Assembly (NCBI GenBank): GCA_963377175.1
Contig: CAUJNA010003801.1
Location: forward strand, 328,523-392,522
Reading direction: 5' to 3'
Length of the DNA: 64,000 nucleotides
DNA from: Effrenium voratum
Lineage: Eukaryota > Sar > Dinophyceae > Suessiales > Symbiodiniaceae
Part shown: positions 1-11,830 of the stretch, one piece after another
Layout: each line of letters starts with the position of its first letter
Numbering within the stretch: position 1 is the first letter of the stretch
Made by a program: the position numbers and the translations under genes
The notes under the pieces: generated by a model
Seen by the model: only the letters and a program-made list of their open reading frames with translations
Databases searched by the model: none
Told to the model about the DNA's origin: nothing

Positions 1-1028
1 ACATCTTCGCTGAGGCTCTCTCTCAAGGCACGCAACTCTTGGTCTAGTCTCTCAATGGTCTGGTCGATCTTGTCGATGAATTCCTGAGCGGCGGTGCTCC
101 TAACAGATTGACACTGTTTCATGGCATGTCTGATATGAGATTCCACTGCCTGTTTTCCACTTGTCACTTTTGCGTTTTCCTGGCACTCATTTTTCGTTCT
201 TGGAACAAATGGCTCATCAAGTATTTTGAAAACCGTCTGTCCGGTCCATCGGGCACCCGTGGGCGCTCGCGATAGCTTGTTCTCTCTCCAATTGCGTCCT
301 GGTTCGGGCAAACAGGGTTAGGTCTACGGGACATTCTTTCACTCCGTTCGGATTGAAGAACCCTTTCCTTTCGCAAACATGAAGGCGAATCAGGTTGCCT
401 TGTTCCTTATCATACACCCCAACTGTCTCTTTTCGGTGCTTCACCGTTCGGCTCTGCACCTTTTCATAGTGCGGTCTGCTACACTGCAATGCGATGGGAA
501 ATGCACACAAACACATGCATATGTTCTCTCCATGCACTCTTCACAGAAGGTCGAGCACTGGTGAGTGGCACATGCTGCAACACTGAGGCGTCCCACAACG
601 TCCTCGGTTTATATGGTTATCTCGTTTACACCTTCATTGCGCATCTGCAACATTTGGGCATCGCCATCCGGCTCTGCCTCCTGATGCTGCGATTCACATG
701 TCTTTGCAACACTTCCGTCGTGTTGCTACAACACAAGAGCGTCGCCGTTCGGCTCGGTCTCAGAGTGTTGTGTCTCACGTGCCACGGGTATGCTTGCATT
801 TCCGGCTTGATCAAGGCCTATGCTAAACATCGGCACGTCATTCTTCACACGGCTGGCGTACCACCTGTTCTCAAGCGGACACCAAATGCGACACTTCCTA
901 TGGTTAAGAGCAATGTAAGGGACCTTTCCATGTTCCCAAACAAATGTCCTTCCCTTTCTTACTTGCCGCCCAATTGACATGGCCAATGGGCAGTCTTTTA
1001 GCAAATGAACCTGCATGCTTCCCAGTGC
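1..1028 (-). pseudogene. Retroelement polyprotein segment after the protease
   Basis: Three overlapping minus-strand pieces (1116-904, 1016-726 and 537-217) continue the polyprotein in different frames. The first two contain C-P-L-A-M-S-I-G-R and G-R-T-F-V-W, a pattern known to follow the protease in dinoflagellate copia-like polyproteins. Bases 160-1 read as a charged, coiled-coil-like stretch rich in E, L and R. No integrase zinc finger or catalytic residues fall inside the window. The frame breaks suggest a pseudogene. Confidence 0.45.
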
Positions 1029-1466
1029 TTAGGTCCACAAGTTCACAGCTTCGCCCGATTGTTGGATACCGCCACCTGTGAGGAACTTCACAGGTCGGTC
1101 CAACACACCTTTCCATATCTCTAGCAACTCGGGGGCGACGCCTTGCTCAAGAATGGCCCGTTCGGATCCTATGTCATGTGCAGCACCGGTGTCTCCGATT
1201 AGCTCTAGTAAGATGTTATGGAAATCATCTGCCATGTTTGCCAACATACACAAGTTGTCTTCTGAGAGACTCAACCCCGTTAGTTGATAGTTCCCACCTA
1301 CGTTCAAGATATTGTCAAACTCGGCGGCCCCTACGACACCTGTGTGTGGCATTTGTGCGATACCTGTTGTCACGATGCCCTCGATGCACGCAAGCATCAG
1401 CGATATGCTCACTCTGAGAAAGATTGCCAATCCACTACGGATGCCTGTTCTACAAAACTTTCCCAC
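1029..1466 (-). pseudogene. Retropepsin-like aspartic protease of the retroelement
   Basis: The 145-residue frame contains L-I-G-D-T-G-A-A-H-D-I-G, the D-T/S-G-A active-site loop of retroviral-type aspartic proteases, which work as homodimers and cleave the gag-pol polyprotein. It lies directly downstream of the CCCH-finger frame and overlaps it by about 60 bases in another frame, which suggests one polyprotein broken by an indel. The residues after the active site (about 90-145) have hydrophobic spacing consistent with the rest of a protease fold. It is probably not a free-standing gene. Confidence 0.55.
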
Positions 1467-1948
1467 ATCTTCAAAATCTTTCCCATGACTCCGTCTTTGT
1501 TGTGGTTCGGGCAGCTGGGATCACTTGAACCTTCCTGTTGTGTTTGCTCTGCACTTGCGCCGGCAGGCTGTGACGCCGCAGCCGTTGCTGTCGCCACTGC
1601 TGCATTCTTCCCTCCAGGATGGCTTTTACCCTTGCTTGTACCCTTACCTTTACCCTTTTCATTCCCCTTGCCATCACCCTTCTGCTGAGACTTCACAAAG
1701 GCCTCTTTCGCCTGTGCTGAGCCCGGCTGGCCCACATGCTCGTGCCTACACTTATCGCCATAGTAGCATAATCCTGCGGCATGCAAGGCACAAATGAGCT
1801 TCCTGCCGGGTGGCTTGGTCTCTGCTGGCAATGCTGGGGTTTCAACCTTCGTGCTTTCCGCACCCTCCTGACCCTGCGATCCCTTCGGCTTCGATTTCCC
1901 ACCTTTCGACCTGGGAGGCGTTGGTAGAGCTCGATGCGGGAGCGTCAT
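1409..1948 (-). pseudogene. Gag C-terminal region with CCCH zinc finger
   Basis: A 179-residue frame with a basic, K/G/P-rich N-terminus, then a CCCH finger at about residues 53-70 (C-A-L-H-A-A-G-L-C-Y-Y-G-D-K-C-R-H-E-H), then a GKG-rich linker. Copia-like gag proteins in dinoflagellates often carry a CCCH finger in place of the CCHC knuckle. It probably binds the element's RNA during particle assembly. The protease frame follows directly, so this is the end of gag rather than a host gene. Confidence 0.55.
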
Positions 1949-2681
1949 CGCTCTTGGCCTGCTTGGCTGGCAGTCCGAGGCTAGGGCTTGGTCCCTCTTT
2001 CAGACCTTTAGTGAGGTTGTCATAATTCTGGTCCTCCCTACGCTCCTTCAACTCGTCCTGAATGGCATTCCACAACCACTCGAAACCGCGTCTTTTGGAT
2101 GATGGGGACGAATCTCTCACTTTGTTGGTCACTCTTGACAAGCAGGGAACCCGCTTCACCTCATTCCAACCAATGGGACAATGTCTTGGCGTTTGGAGCC
2201 CATTGCGGATGTAATGCGCCCTTCTGATGAAGGCTTGTACATTCGCTGCAGTGGTGCCCTCTAACTTCAAAACGCATCTGGTTTAGAGCAACCCCTTGCG
2301 ATGCACCTATGGAGAAATGACAGTACATCAAATTCAGCATTGGCGCTGCTCTGGGTCCCTCACCTTTCAATGCACAGCTCTCAACGTGTGGGTTGAGTTC
2401 ATGCGACAATTCGACATTGGTGGCCAACACATCCGGCTGAATGAGTTCGGCTGCAAGGTGCTTGTTGAACTGCACAAAGATTTTCTGAGTGAAGTTTCTT
2501 GCGGAACTTGCCCACTTCCTCCTTCGAAACAGTGCACAACGTATTTTGCCAAAACATCATCCTGAGTCATGTCAACACGGGACACTGAGGCAATCAAGGC
2601 GCTCTTCCACTCTCTGCAAGATGTGGCGTCATTCGGCAACCTCGTGACCTGAACCATTTTAAGGTTCTTGTGCTTGTACAC
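1842..2681 (-). pseudogene. Retroelement gag core
   Basis: Three overlapping frames (2681-2367, 2475-2161, 2270-1842) together form a gag-like region. The first includes K-M-V-Q-V-T-R-L-P-N-D-A and W-K-S-A-L, followed by a stretch rich in V, L and D, which resembles the capsid-like part of copia-type gag proteins. At least two frameshifts separate the pieces. No enzymatic motif is present. The role in particle formation is inferred from position. Confidence 0.45.
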
Positions 2682-2694
2682 TGAACTTTCGAAC

Positions 2695-3522
2695 TCATCG
2701 TAGTCGCGCCAGGGCTGGTGCCCGCTGCGGAAGAGTCACTAGATGATCCCCAAGCCACTTCATCTTCAACTTCTTCGGAAGAGTCTTCGGATGGGCTTGC
2801 CTGAGGGTCATCTTCGGGGATTGCGGGTTGCTTCTTGACAAACCCTTTCTTGGACCCGGACGTTTTGTTGCGCCTGCTGGCAGCGTGTCCGTCCCCCTTT
2901 GCACCTGCTGTGGCGCTGCATCCGCGCCATTATGGCCTCCTGAGGCAGGCCCAGGAGTCATGTCGTTCCACAAAGGAGCAGGGAAGCCACTGGGAATGCG
3001 TGGGGGTTCTGGCACCTGCTGGAGACCCGGTGGAACATTCACACCAGCGCATGCGCTTTGCGAGCCATACACTGTTGTGCTCAGTTGTTCAATCTGTCCC
3101 TTAGCCTGTTCCAGTTGCCCCATCAACTCAGCAATCTGTTGATCTCGCTTTTGAATGGCTTCCGAAGCTTCTTGATGGATTCTGGCGACACCTACTTCGG
3201 CTTGCACTTGGGTCTGTTGTTTCTCCCTTTCAGCCTGAGTGATAGCATCTTTAGCTGAGAATGCCATTTGCATGGCTTCACCTTGCAATTGCAGTCTCTG
3301 TTCACTCGACGCTGCAGCAACATGGGCCTGTATGAGTCTCTCAATCTGGTCTGGGTCATGCGTATAGACTACATTAGCAGTTTGCTGAATAGCATTATAT
3401 TGCTGCTGATGCACATTAGTATTCTCAGCATTGACCTGGGTCATATGTTGAGTGGATGCATCAACTTCCATATGGTGCAAATTTGCTGATTCATCTCTAT
3501 TCATGACGTTTGTCTGAGACAC
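2695..3522 (-). pseudogene. Coiled-coil Gln-rich gag segment
   Basis: This 275-residue frame has a Q/N/H-rich N-terminus (residues 1-60), a long predicted coiled coil rich in E, Q, A and R (about 60-150), a Pro-rich linker (160-200) and a basic tail. There are no catalytic motifs. It lies between two other gag frames on the same strand and overlaps one by about 20 bases, so I take it as part of one gag polyprotein. A host coiled-coil protein is possible but less likely. Confidence 0.4.
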
Positions 3523-4780
3523 TGAATGGCCTGTGTTGCCTGGTGCAATCCACTGCTTTCGGCGGGCTCACCTGCGATTTGCAATTGATCACTTGGTACG
3601 GCATCTATGAACCGCCCTGTGCGATGAGGTGGAGAAGTCATTATGGCTGCTTCACCCGGGCTGTCAGTTGAAGGGAATGATGATGAGGTTTCTGGATCCC
3701 TTATGCTGTGGTATTGGGCTGTTAAACCTAGCCTTTGTCTGGCTGAGTCACCACCTTTCTCTTTACCTAAGCGTTTGGGACTCTCCTCTTGCATATACCC
3801 CTTCTGATTATACCCTGGCGTCCTGACTTTTCCACTCGCAAGCCACAAATTGCTGCGCTCTCCGGCGCTTTGCAGTGTCTTCGCAGCTCGGATCCGTTCC
3901 ACTAGCAGCTGGGCGCTCGTTGACGCAGAGTTCGCGCTCTTGACCTGTATCGTCCACGGGGGCTGCCTCGGGTCCAAAAGTCGGTTCCACCGCTCTTGCA
4001 GTTCGTCCAAGATGTCCCGTGCATCGTCGCACAATGCAGTTGCTCCAAGCTCCAGGACTCTCTGCGCTTTTGTCTTATCCGAGCGCCCGTCTCGTCGGCG
4101 TGCTGAACGCCACGATTTGCGATACACGAATTCAAGAGGTATTGTGACAATGGTCCTGACACCCACGCCTCCCGAGTTGTCTGCTCTCTATATGCTGTGC
4201 CCACGTACGACAGGCACCGGATGGCAACTCCCGTATCCTCCAGCCGCTTCACTGCCTCCACCACAGCACCCCGAAATGCTCCAGGGCGTTGTGGTAATCC
4301 AATATCACCAAAGGCTGCGAATTGACTGATGGCGCTGGCACTTGAACAACCTCAAGCGATTCCACATCTGAGCTGATGTCCTCCACGGGCGATTCTGCTT
4401 CCAAGTCAGGGATGTCCGGCTGTCCCGTCGATTCAAGAATCAGCGGATCTTCGACAATGTCTGTCTGTCCGGTTTGCTGATCTCGAAAAACGTCCAACTC
4501 CGCCAAACACCAATGACTCTCGTCCTGCGACGTCCTGAACCAAGCGTAGCTGTGATTGCCACTTGTTGATCCGTCTGCACTGTACCTCTGTCTCGATCTC
4601 TACTTCTTCCAGCTCGTCTTCTGCTTGCTCTGTCTGCACTTCCTGAACCGATTCCAACGCGTCCTGAAAACCCGCCTCGTACGCACGTTCAAGCTTCCGT
4701 TGCTTATACTGAACCTGCGATGGTCTGTCCGGTCGTCCTCTGCGTTGGGATCGTTGAGTCTTGCGCATATACTTTTTCAA
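3501..4780 (-). pseudogene. N-terminal gag region of the retroelement
   Basis: Frames 4780-4433, 4506-4249, 4264-3902 and 4166-3501 tile this stretch on the minus strand. The first begins K-K-Y-M-R-K-T-Q-R-S-Q-R-R-G-R-P and turns acidic (repeated E-E-V-E). The last holds W-N-R-L-L-D-P-R-Q-P-P-W. There is no recognisable fold. The upstream end near 4780 is the best candidate for the start of translation of the whole element. Confidence 0.35.
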
Positions 4781-4799
4781 GAAAGTTGTAAGGTCTGAT

Positions 4800-5539
4800 A
4801 TTCACCGCCGCCTCGAGCTGCACGGCTGATAACCTGCAGAAACTTGCAAGTGGTATCCTGAAGTAAACGTTATCAAGCGTCCGATCAAGAATCCAAATAC
4901 GAGCTCCAGTTGTAGTCCGCGTGAAAGTCCCTCAAACCCAAAACTTGTCAAGTGCGGGTATTTCCACTGAAGTTGCGAGGCGTAGCAGGTCGACCTGGAT
5001 GTGTTTGAGAGACAGAGAGGAACTTGGCGAGTATACTTGGGGACATGCAAAGGGCTCAATCACTGTCAAACCCGTGTCAGTCGCTTACCCACTCGAAAGT
5101 TCCTCGTTCTGAAAGTCCAGTGGATGAACATTTGACAATTGCCTCATCGCGGAAAGATATGGTGGCCCTCGAACCGAGCCGAACCAAAAAACCAAACCAA
5201 ACCGCGCAAACCGAAAAAAGCTCCACGAATCGGGAGAGCCCTCATGTGTTTGGTTTGAAGCCCTGGGACCAAGCAAAGCGGGTCAGTGCAAGACTGCTCC
5301 ACTAGATGTGCAGGACGTTTTGGAATCTGAGAAGTAACCGCATCTTCGAAAGGCATTGCCCTCTATCATCTCAAAGTTTTCCAAACAGCAACTAAATCCT
5401 AACACCAGACATATCTTCTCAACACGGTGAATGTCGCGTTTCGGCTGTGCCTTAGATCTCTGCGCAAGCTGCGCCCAGGTGATTTCGCAGGCTCCATCCG
5501 TGGCGGCCAAGCAGGGCCCCAGCCCTACGCAAACGTAAA
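4800..5539. other. No gene recognised; possible 5' leader or LTR of the retroelement
   Basis: This 740-base stretch upstream of the gag frames has only short frames with no motif. It is where a 5' LTR or leader would be expected. I found no matching second LTR copy, which would lie outside the window. From about 5500 it runs into the CCCTAAA-type array. Confidence 0.3.
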
Positions 5540-6800
5540 CAAGTCAACCCAACTCAACCCTAAAACACCCCAAACAAACCCTACACCCCGAACCAACCCC
5601 AAAACACCCCAAACCAACCAACCCTAAAACACCCCAAACCAGCAACCCTAAAACACCCCAAACCAACCCTAAAACACCCCGAACCAACCCCAAACACCCC
5701 AAACCCAAACCAACCCCAAAACACCCCAACACTACAGCACCCCAAACCACCAAGACTAACACACCCCAAAACAACCCTAAACACCCCAAACCAACCCAGA
5801 CCAACCCTGAACACCCCAAACCACCAACACAAAAACACCCCTAAACACCCCAAACCACCAACCCAAGAACACCCAAACCAACCCTAAAACACCTCGAACC
5901 AACCCTAAACACCTCAAACCACCAAACCAACTTTAAAACACCCCGAACCAACTCTAAACACCGCAAGCCACCAACACTACAGCACCCCAAACCACCAAGA
6001 CTAACACACGCCAAGCCAACCCTAAACACCCCGAACCAACCCCCAAACCAACACACCCCACGCCAAAAACCCTAAAACACACCGAAACAACCCGCACCCG
6101 AAACACCACAAACCAACCCCAAAACACCCCACACCAACCCTAACGCCTAAACACCCCCAACCAACCAAACCAACCCTAAAACACCCCAAACCATCCCTAA
6201 ACACCCCAAACCACCAACCCCCTAAACACCCCAAACCAACCCTAAAACACCCCAAGCCAACCCTAAACACCCCAAACCAGCAACCCCAAAACACCCCAAA
6301 CCAACCCCAAAACACCCCGAAACAACCCTAAACACCCCAAACCACCTAACCGACTTTAAAACACCCCGGACGAACTCTGAACACCCCAAACCACCAACAC
6401 TAAAACACCCCAAACCAACCCTACACACCCCAAACCACCAACCCTAAAACACCCCAAACCAACCCTAAAACACCCCAAACCAACCCTAAAACACACCCCA
6501 AACCACGAACCCTAAAACACCCCAAACCAACCCTCAGGCACCCCAACCAACCCTAAACACCCCAAACCAACCCGAAACCCCAAACCAACTACAACCCCAA
6601 ACCAACTACAACCCCAAACCAACCCAAAACACCTCAAACCACCAACCCTAAAACACCCCAAACCAACCCCGAACCGACCCTAAACACCCCAAACCACCAA
6701 CCCTAAAACACCCCAAACCAACCCGAACCAACCCTAAACACCCCAAACCACCAAAAACCAACCCTGAAACACCCCAATCAACCCTAAACACTAAAACATC
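5540..6800. repeat. Telomere-like interspersed array (CCCTAAA with CACCCCAAACCAA)
   Basis: About 1.26 kb of degenerate tandem units built from CCCTAAAACACCCCAAACCA and shorter variants. CCCTAAA is the complement of the plant and dinoflagellate-type telomere heptamer TTTAGGG. Units vary from about 12 to 22 bases, and runs are interrupted by variants such as CCACCAACCC. Minus-strand frames rich in G, L, V, W and F across this block are products of the repeat and are not genes. Confidence 0.85.
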
Positions 6801-7290
6801 CAACTAGAGCTAGAACCCTGTACTTCGCGTACTAGACTTGTACTACAAAGTTGCGATATTCCGCTAGAGCTAGAAACTTGTACTTCGCGTGCTAGACTTG
6901 TACAACAAAGTCACGATTCTCCAGCTAGAGCTGGAAACCTGCACTTCGTGCGCTAGGCTTGTACTACAAGGTTGTGATTTCCAGCTAGAGCTGGACTTCG
7001 CGTACCTGTGCTTCGCGCACTAGACTTGTACTACAAAGTCACGATTTTCCAGCTGGGGCTGGAAGCCTGCACTTCGCGCGTTAGACTGGTACTACAAAGT
7101 TGCGATTTTCGAGCTGGAGCTGGAAACCAGTACTTCGTGCACTAGACTTGCACTTCAAAGTTGTGATTTTCCAGAAACCTGTACTTCGCGCACTGTACTT
7201 GTGCTACAAATTTTGATTTTCCAGCTAGAGCTGGAAACCTGTACTTTGCGCACTAGACTTGCACTACCAAGTTGATCAGGTGTCGTTCAA
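6801..7290. repeat. About 60 bp minisatellite (AGCTAGAGCTGGAAACCTGTACTTCGCG family)
   Basis: About eight degenerate units contain AGCTAGAGCTGGAAAC, then TGTACTTCGCGC, then ACTAGACTTGTACTACAAAG, then TTGCGATTTTCC. The period is about 60 bases. AGCTAGAGCT and TTCGCG are small internal palindromes. No coding potential is seen. Confidence 0.85.
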
Positions 7291-7550
7291 CCGTGTCGCT
7301 CAGAAGTGTCAATGAGAAGTATAGGCCGGAAGTTGCTCAGAAGTGTTGATGAGAAGGGTTCCTCAAAAGTGTCGATCAAAAGTGTCGATCAGAAGTGTCG
7401 ATCAGAAGTGTTGCTCAGAAGTGTCGTTCAGAAGTGTCAATTGAGCAGTGTTGCTCAGAAGTGTCGTTCAGAAGTGTCGATTAGAAGTGTCGTTCAGAAG
7501 CGTCGATCAAAAGTGTCGCTCAGAAGTATCGGTCGGAAGTGTCAAGAGAT
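7291..7550. repeat. Short tandem array of AGAAGTGTCGATC
   Basis: Roughly fifteen copies of a 13-15 base unit (AGAAGTGTCGATC and AGAAGTGTCGTTC). A frame runs through it giving a repeated S-V-D-Q-K-C-R-S peptide, but this is a by-product of the repeat. The array abuts the transposase-like frames that start at about 7540. Confidence 0.8.
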
Positions 7551-8842
7551 ACAAATGCTTCTAGAACTATGAGAAGGTTTTTGAACAAAAACAAAAAATG
7601 GGGCCAGTTATACTGGGCCAACATTCCTTTGTGGAATCCAAGAAAAGAAAAGAAAATTGAAACAAGCCCCTTACCGTTTTTGTTGCCACATGAATGGCCG
7701 TGTGATTACATGCACCAGCCAGGGGCAATTCAAGAAGCCATGCCCGAAAAGGGCACAGCCAGGAGGAAATTGGCTGAAATGACTATGGCTTGGGGGAACC
7801 TCCTGGGATCACTGATTCCTTTGGGTCTCCATGGGGATGGTGCGCCTGTCCAAGGCAGAATGAATCAAAGCACCTTAGTTTTTTTCACGTTGAACCTGCC
7901 CGCAAGTGGCACTTTCCAAGCAGAAAGGGTTCCCATTGTTTGCTTGGAACCAAGTACAATGGTGGCAGTGCAACATGCAATGCCATCTGTGAAGTCATTG
8001 CGTGGAGCTTGTAAAAAGCTAGGGGAAGGCAGGTACCCAGAAAAGAGGCATGATGGTTCTGCTTTCCATGTCAAAAAATGACAAAGCCAGAATAGAGATG
8101 GCTGGGACAAAAATGCCTGTGAAGGCAACATTGATGGAGATGCGCTCTGATTGGGACTGGAATTGCAAATGGTATGGAGCACCAGCACATAATCAAAAGT
8201 CAGGTTTTTGCTGGCTGTGCGCAGCAAAGCCTGACAATTGGAGGGCTTTAACACCAGAGGAAAGAAAACACATGAGCCTGTCAAAGGCTGATTGGCTTGC
8301 TGAGTTGTCAAGCAGGGGAAAGACACACAATCCTTTATTTGATTTGCCAGGAATGTGCAACTGGATAGTGAAACCTGATTGGATGCATGTGGCTGATGAA
8401 TGCTTTGGCAGCAGGACAAATTCTTTGGGAGGTTTTGGACTGCTACCCTGCTGCCAATCAAGAAGCCAGGAATGGCTTGCTGTGGAAACACATAGAAAAA
8501 ATATATGAAGACACAAACACGCCACAGAGCCAGAGATTGGCTAAACAAAATTTGAAAGATTATAAGAAGCCAAATAAGGCTGCAGAGCTTGATGTCAAAG
8601 CTGCTGCATGTCCGCATTTCGTCCCAGTACTGCCAAGGCTTACTTCAGAAAATGAATTCAACAGTGGCACAAACAAGCAGAAAGCGCGATCCACAATGTA
8701 GCCAACTACTGTGGGAAAATGTACAAAGCCTTAGAAGCTGGCAACACAGCAGATCTTGCCAGAAATGGCTATAAATTCATGACACTGTATTTGGGCTTGG
8801 AAGGGCATGCAGTGTCACTGGACCGTGTTTTAGCGTTGATTT
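7539..8842 (+). pseudogene. Decayed HGDG-family gene, possibly CACTA/En-Spm transposase-like
   Basis: Three overlapping frames (7539-8081, 8050-8508, 8387-8701) and a short continuation to about 8842 form one protein broken by frameshifts and a stop. Landmarks in order are L-G-L-H-G-D-G-A-P-V-Q-G-R-M-N-Q-S-T, E-K-R-H-D-G-S-A-F, E-M-R-S-D-W-D-W, C-W-L-C (a possible zinc pair) and K-P-D-W-M-H-V-A-D. I recognise this as a highly repeated family in dinoflagellate genomes. The spaced Asp residues recall tnp2-type transposases, but that link is inference. No product is likely from this copy. Confidence 0.55.
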
Positions 8843-11220
8843 AGAGCATTTTAGGGTTGGTTTGCGGTGTTTAGGAGGGGGTGCACCAACCATGCTTTCA
8901 TACCATGACAGAATTTGCTCTTACCACGACTCGGAATTATGTTTCTTACTACGGCAAAAATATGAATTGCAAAGAAACCAGTGGGTGGAGGCAAACAAGC
9001 ACATTCGGCCAACTTGTTCCAGAACCCAACAAACGGGCCGAATAACCTGAATCAAAGGACACAAAACCAAAGAAACAGGCCGCTATGGCCGCTCACCCTC
9101 GCCCTGTTGACCCATTTCAGACGATGTCAAGCCCCGAACAAAAATGGGTGTCTTGAGTGCCCTTCAGTTCTGCCTGCCGCGATCTCGTCCACGCGCTTCG
9201 GCCAGCTCCAGACGGTGCCTGCGGGTACGGCTGGGGTTCGGTGTATTTGTTCTTCTTTTTAGGGACCTTTGAAAAGCAAACCAGATTTCATCATGCAGAG
9301 CCTGCAGAGCTCGCTTAATGAGAATCCGGAGTTCAGGAATCCGGGTCCAAGTCGCGGAACGACTCTGCTTTCAAAAGCAGCTTGGAGAAACTGACCCGTG
9401 GAAAGGGAGCTTGCCGATTGCTTCAACCTGGACGGTAAAAATGTCTGCCAGTCATATGTCTACGAATATTCACGCGGAAAGCCTTGCATGGGCCGTGCTG
9501 AGAGTGGTTCGCACACACAGCGTTATAGCTCAGCCACCACTGCAACCGTCCGAGTTGGAGAGCTTTGATTTGCAGCTCGTGACACTTGCATTGAATCTAG
9601 TTCTGACCAACTTCTTCATGATAAACGAGCTTTGTGTTGACTGCTTTGACTGGAACACAATTTGCAAGTTTCCTTCAAGCAATCCATTCAGGCTGCCAGA
9701 ACAAGAAGCACTGATGAACTTACTAGAGGCACTGTGATGGAAATCTGCGGTTGTTGAATCTCGCAAAATCAATGGTGGGAGGTTGGTTGCACGATGCGTG
9801 GCTTTGCGCAAAACCACTCGTGCCTTGAATGTTGTGCGCCAAGAGCCAGTGGCTATCGTCCAGGAAGCCACGAAAGGTAGGCCACAGCATGAATGCTATG
9901 ACTGCACACACCTAGTGCCCTAGCTTAAGCATATTGCAAACATGTGTTCAAGACCAATGTGATGCACACGTCCTCCACAATGTTACGTCCAAGAAAAATA
10001 CTCGATTGTGTTTTCTGTACTTGACTCTTCGTTGCGGGTCTCTGGTCATAAATGTAATTCACCATGTGGCGATTGTTCAGACAAGTGTCCAATCTACGTC
10101 AATTGGCGTATCAAATTCACCTCTCTTTCTCAATCTCTTCCACAAGCAAGCTAAAAACAAACAAACCACGCCAGGAGGACACAGAACGGGTTCTTCACAA
10201 TTGAAGAAATGACAACCTGCCACTGATTGCCTGATTCTGTGAAATCTGTCAAAACAAGTTTCCCGCCACCGGTGTTGAACATGAAGTTTGCAAATTAGAT
10301 TGTGACCAAACTACACACCCTCCGAATGAGCAAGAGCTTGTAGTTTTGACACGTTCAAGAATTCCCTGGATGCTGCTACGATTGGTTTCGAATTCCCACT
10401 ACTGCTGCTAATGCCCCACCCGACCCGGCATTCGAAAACCAAACCTTTCGCCTGTCGCCATGCGCAGCTTCTTCCGAGGCGGCTCCGTGTCCGGCGCAGG
10501 GCGCTGCATCACGCAGGCCGGATCCCAAAGCAAGCCCAGCTGAGAGCCGGAAGAAATATATCCAAACGCAAGGAAAGTGACAACCGCATAGCCGCATAAC
10601 TGAAAAACACAATAGTTATCACACACGTAGCAACAGCAACAATAGGAACCACTTTTATCCCGACGAGTCCCCATGAAGTGAGGCAGTTTGCAACCGGCAA
10701 GTCGCCAGCTTATAATCAGCGCGAGCGAGCAAGCAAGGTTGGCGCGGTCCATTACTCCGCGTAACTAAATCGAAAGGCAAAACCCTGCACTAGGAGATGT
10801 TGTTTCTATCAGACTCAAGTGCCATGAGCACATGTGTGCAACTAACTGATTTAACAACATCAAGGTGCACCGGCAACGAAACCTGCAGCTCAGAGCCAAA
10901 GAGATGCCACAACTGAATGTGCAACACAGCACATAACCCACATAACCGTCCAAGCGACCTGAATGATGTGAGTACATGCCCCAATCCCGCAAGTGACTTG
11001 AATGCGCAGCATCCCCCTACCCCCCACCCGTGACATGACTGCAAAAGCGCATGAAGCACGTGGTTCCCACATGTGCGTGTTGGCGAAAATGGCGAAAACC
11101 TGTTCACTGCTTCCCACCAAGGACCAAATGGGAGTAAAAATGCTGGTGCAGGACGCGCATAGCGTGCCTCTGCGTGCAATGGCTGCACTCAAACGGCATG
11201 TGGCAAGCGATGAGTAGGCC
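8843..11220. other. Mostly unassigned; one weak coding stretch
   Basis: The best candidate is a plus-strand frame at 9318-9737 (139 residues, with a run of Leu/Val-rich residues near 85-105). Another frame could extend the coding signal to about 9920 (K-I-N-G-G-R-L-V-A-R-C-V-A-L-R-K). I recognise no domain. Near 8825-8870 there are degenerate TTTAGGGTT-like words. From 9930 to 11220 I see only short unsupported frames. Confidence 0.3.
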
Positions 11221-11230
11221 TCGCTTGGAA

Positions 11231-11246
11231 GACTTTCTCTTTCTCC

Positions 11247-11300
<54 letters not shown>

Positions 11301-11507
11301 TTTTCTCTCTCTCTCTCTCTCTTGCTCTCTTTCTTTCTTTCTCTCTCTCTCTCTCTCTCTCTCTGTTTCTCTCTCTCTTTCTCTCGCTCTCTTTCTCTAG
11401 CTCTTTCGCTCTCTCATTTTTTGTTTTTTTTTCTCTCTCTCTCTCTCTCTTTCTTTCTCTCTTTCTCTCTCTCTCTCTCTCTCGCTCTCTATTTCTCTGT
11501 CTCTCTT

Positions 11508-11542
<35 letters not shown>

Positions 11543-11775
11543 TCCTTCCTTCCTTCCTTCCTTCCTTCCTTCCTTCCTTCCTTCCTTCCTTCCTTCCTTC
11601 CTTCCTTCCTTCCTTCCTTCCTTCCTTCCTTCCTTCCTTCCTTCCTTCCTTCCTTCCTTCCTTCCTTCCTTCCTTCCTTCCTTCCTTCTTTTTTTCTTTC
11701 TTTTTTTTTCTTTCTTTCTTTCTTTCTTTCTTTCTGTCGTTCTTTCTTCTTTTTATTTATTTATTTCTTTCTTTT

Positions 11776-11811
<36 letters not shown>

Positions 11812-11830
11812 TCGTTCTTTCTTTCTTTCT
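11231..11830. repeat. 600 bp polypyrimidine microsatellite (CT)n, (CCTT)n, (CTTT)n
   Basis: A compound simple repeat: (TC)n with TTTC interruptions at about 11238-11540, (TTCC)n at about 11541-11690, then (TTTC)n to 11830. Every base on the plus strand is a pyrimidine apart from a few interruptions. Long Ser/Leu/Phe frames here are artefacts of the repeat. Such mirror-symmetric tracts can form triplex DNA. Confidence 0.95.

Larger units (their letters stand above)
1..4780 (-). mobile_element. Decayed copia-type LTR retrotransposon, gag and protease part
   Basis: Minus-strand frames across this block read in order as a gag-like region (4780-1842), a CCCH zinc finger (about 1800), an aspartic protease with a DTGA core (about 1200) and a downstream segment that leaves the window at base 1. 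This gag, CCCH finger, DTG protease order matches Ty1/copia-like elements that I associate with dinoflagellate genomes (family knowledge). Reverse transcriptase and integrase would lie beyond the left edge. The frame changes at least six times, so the copy is dead or carries many indel errors. I could not identify an LTR. Confidence 0.65.

Noticed and set aside
4800..5540. Long terminal repeat of the retroelement
   Set aside because: No second copy or TG...CA ends could be found in the window, so it is only noted as possible.
5544..6428. Several minus-strand Gly/Leu/Val/Trp-rich frames
   Set aside because: They are read-through of the CCCTAAAACACCCC array; composition follows the repeat.
7291..7550. 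CRISPR-like array
   Set aside because: Units are contiguous 13-15 base repeats without unique spacers, in a eukaryotic repeat context.
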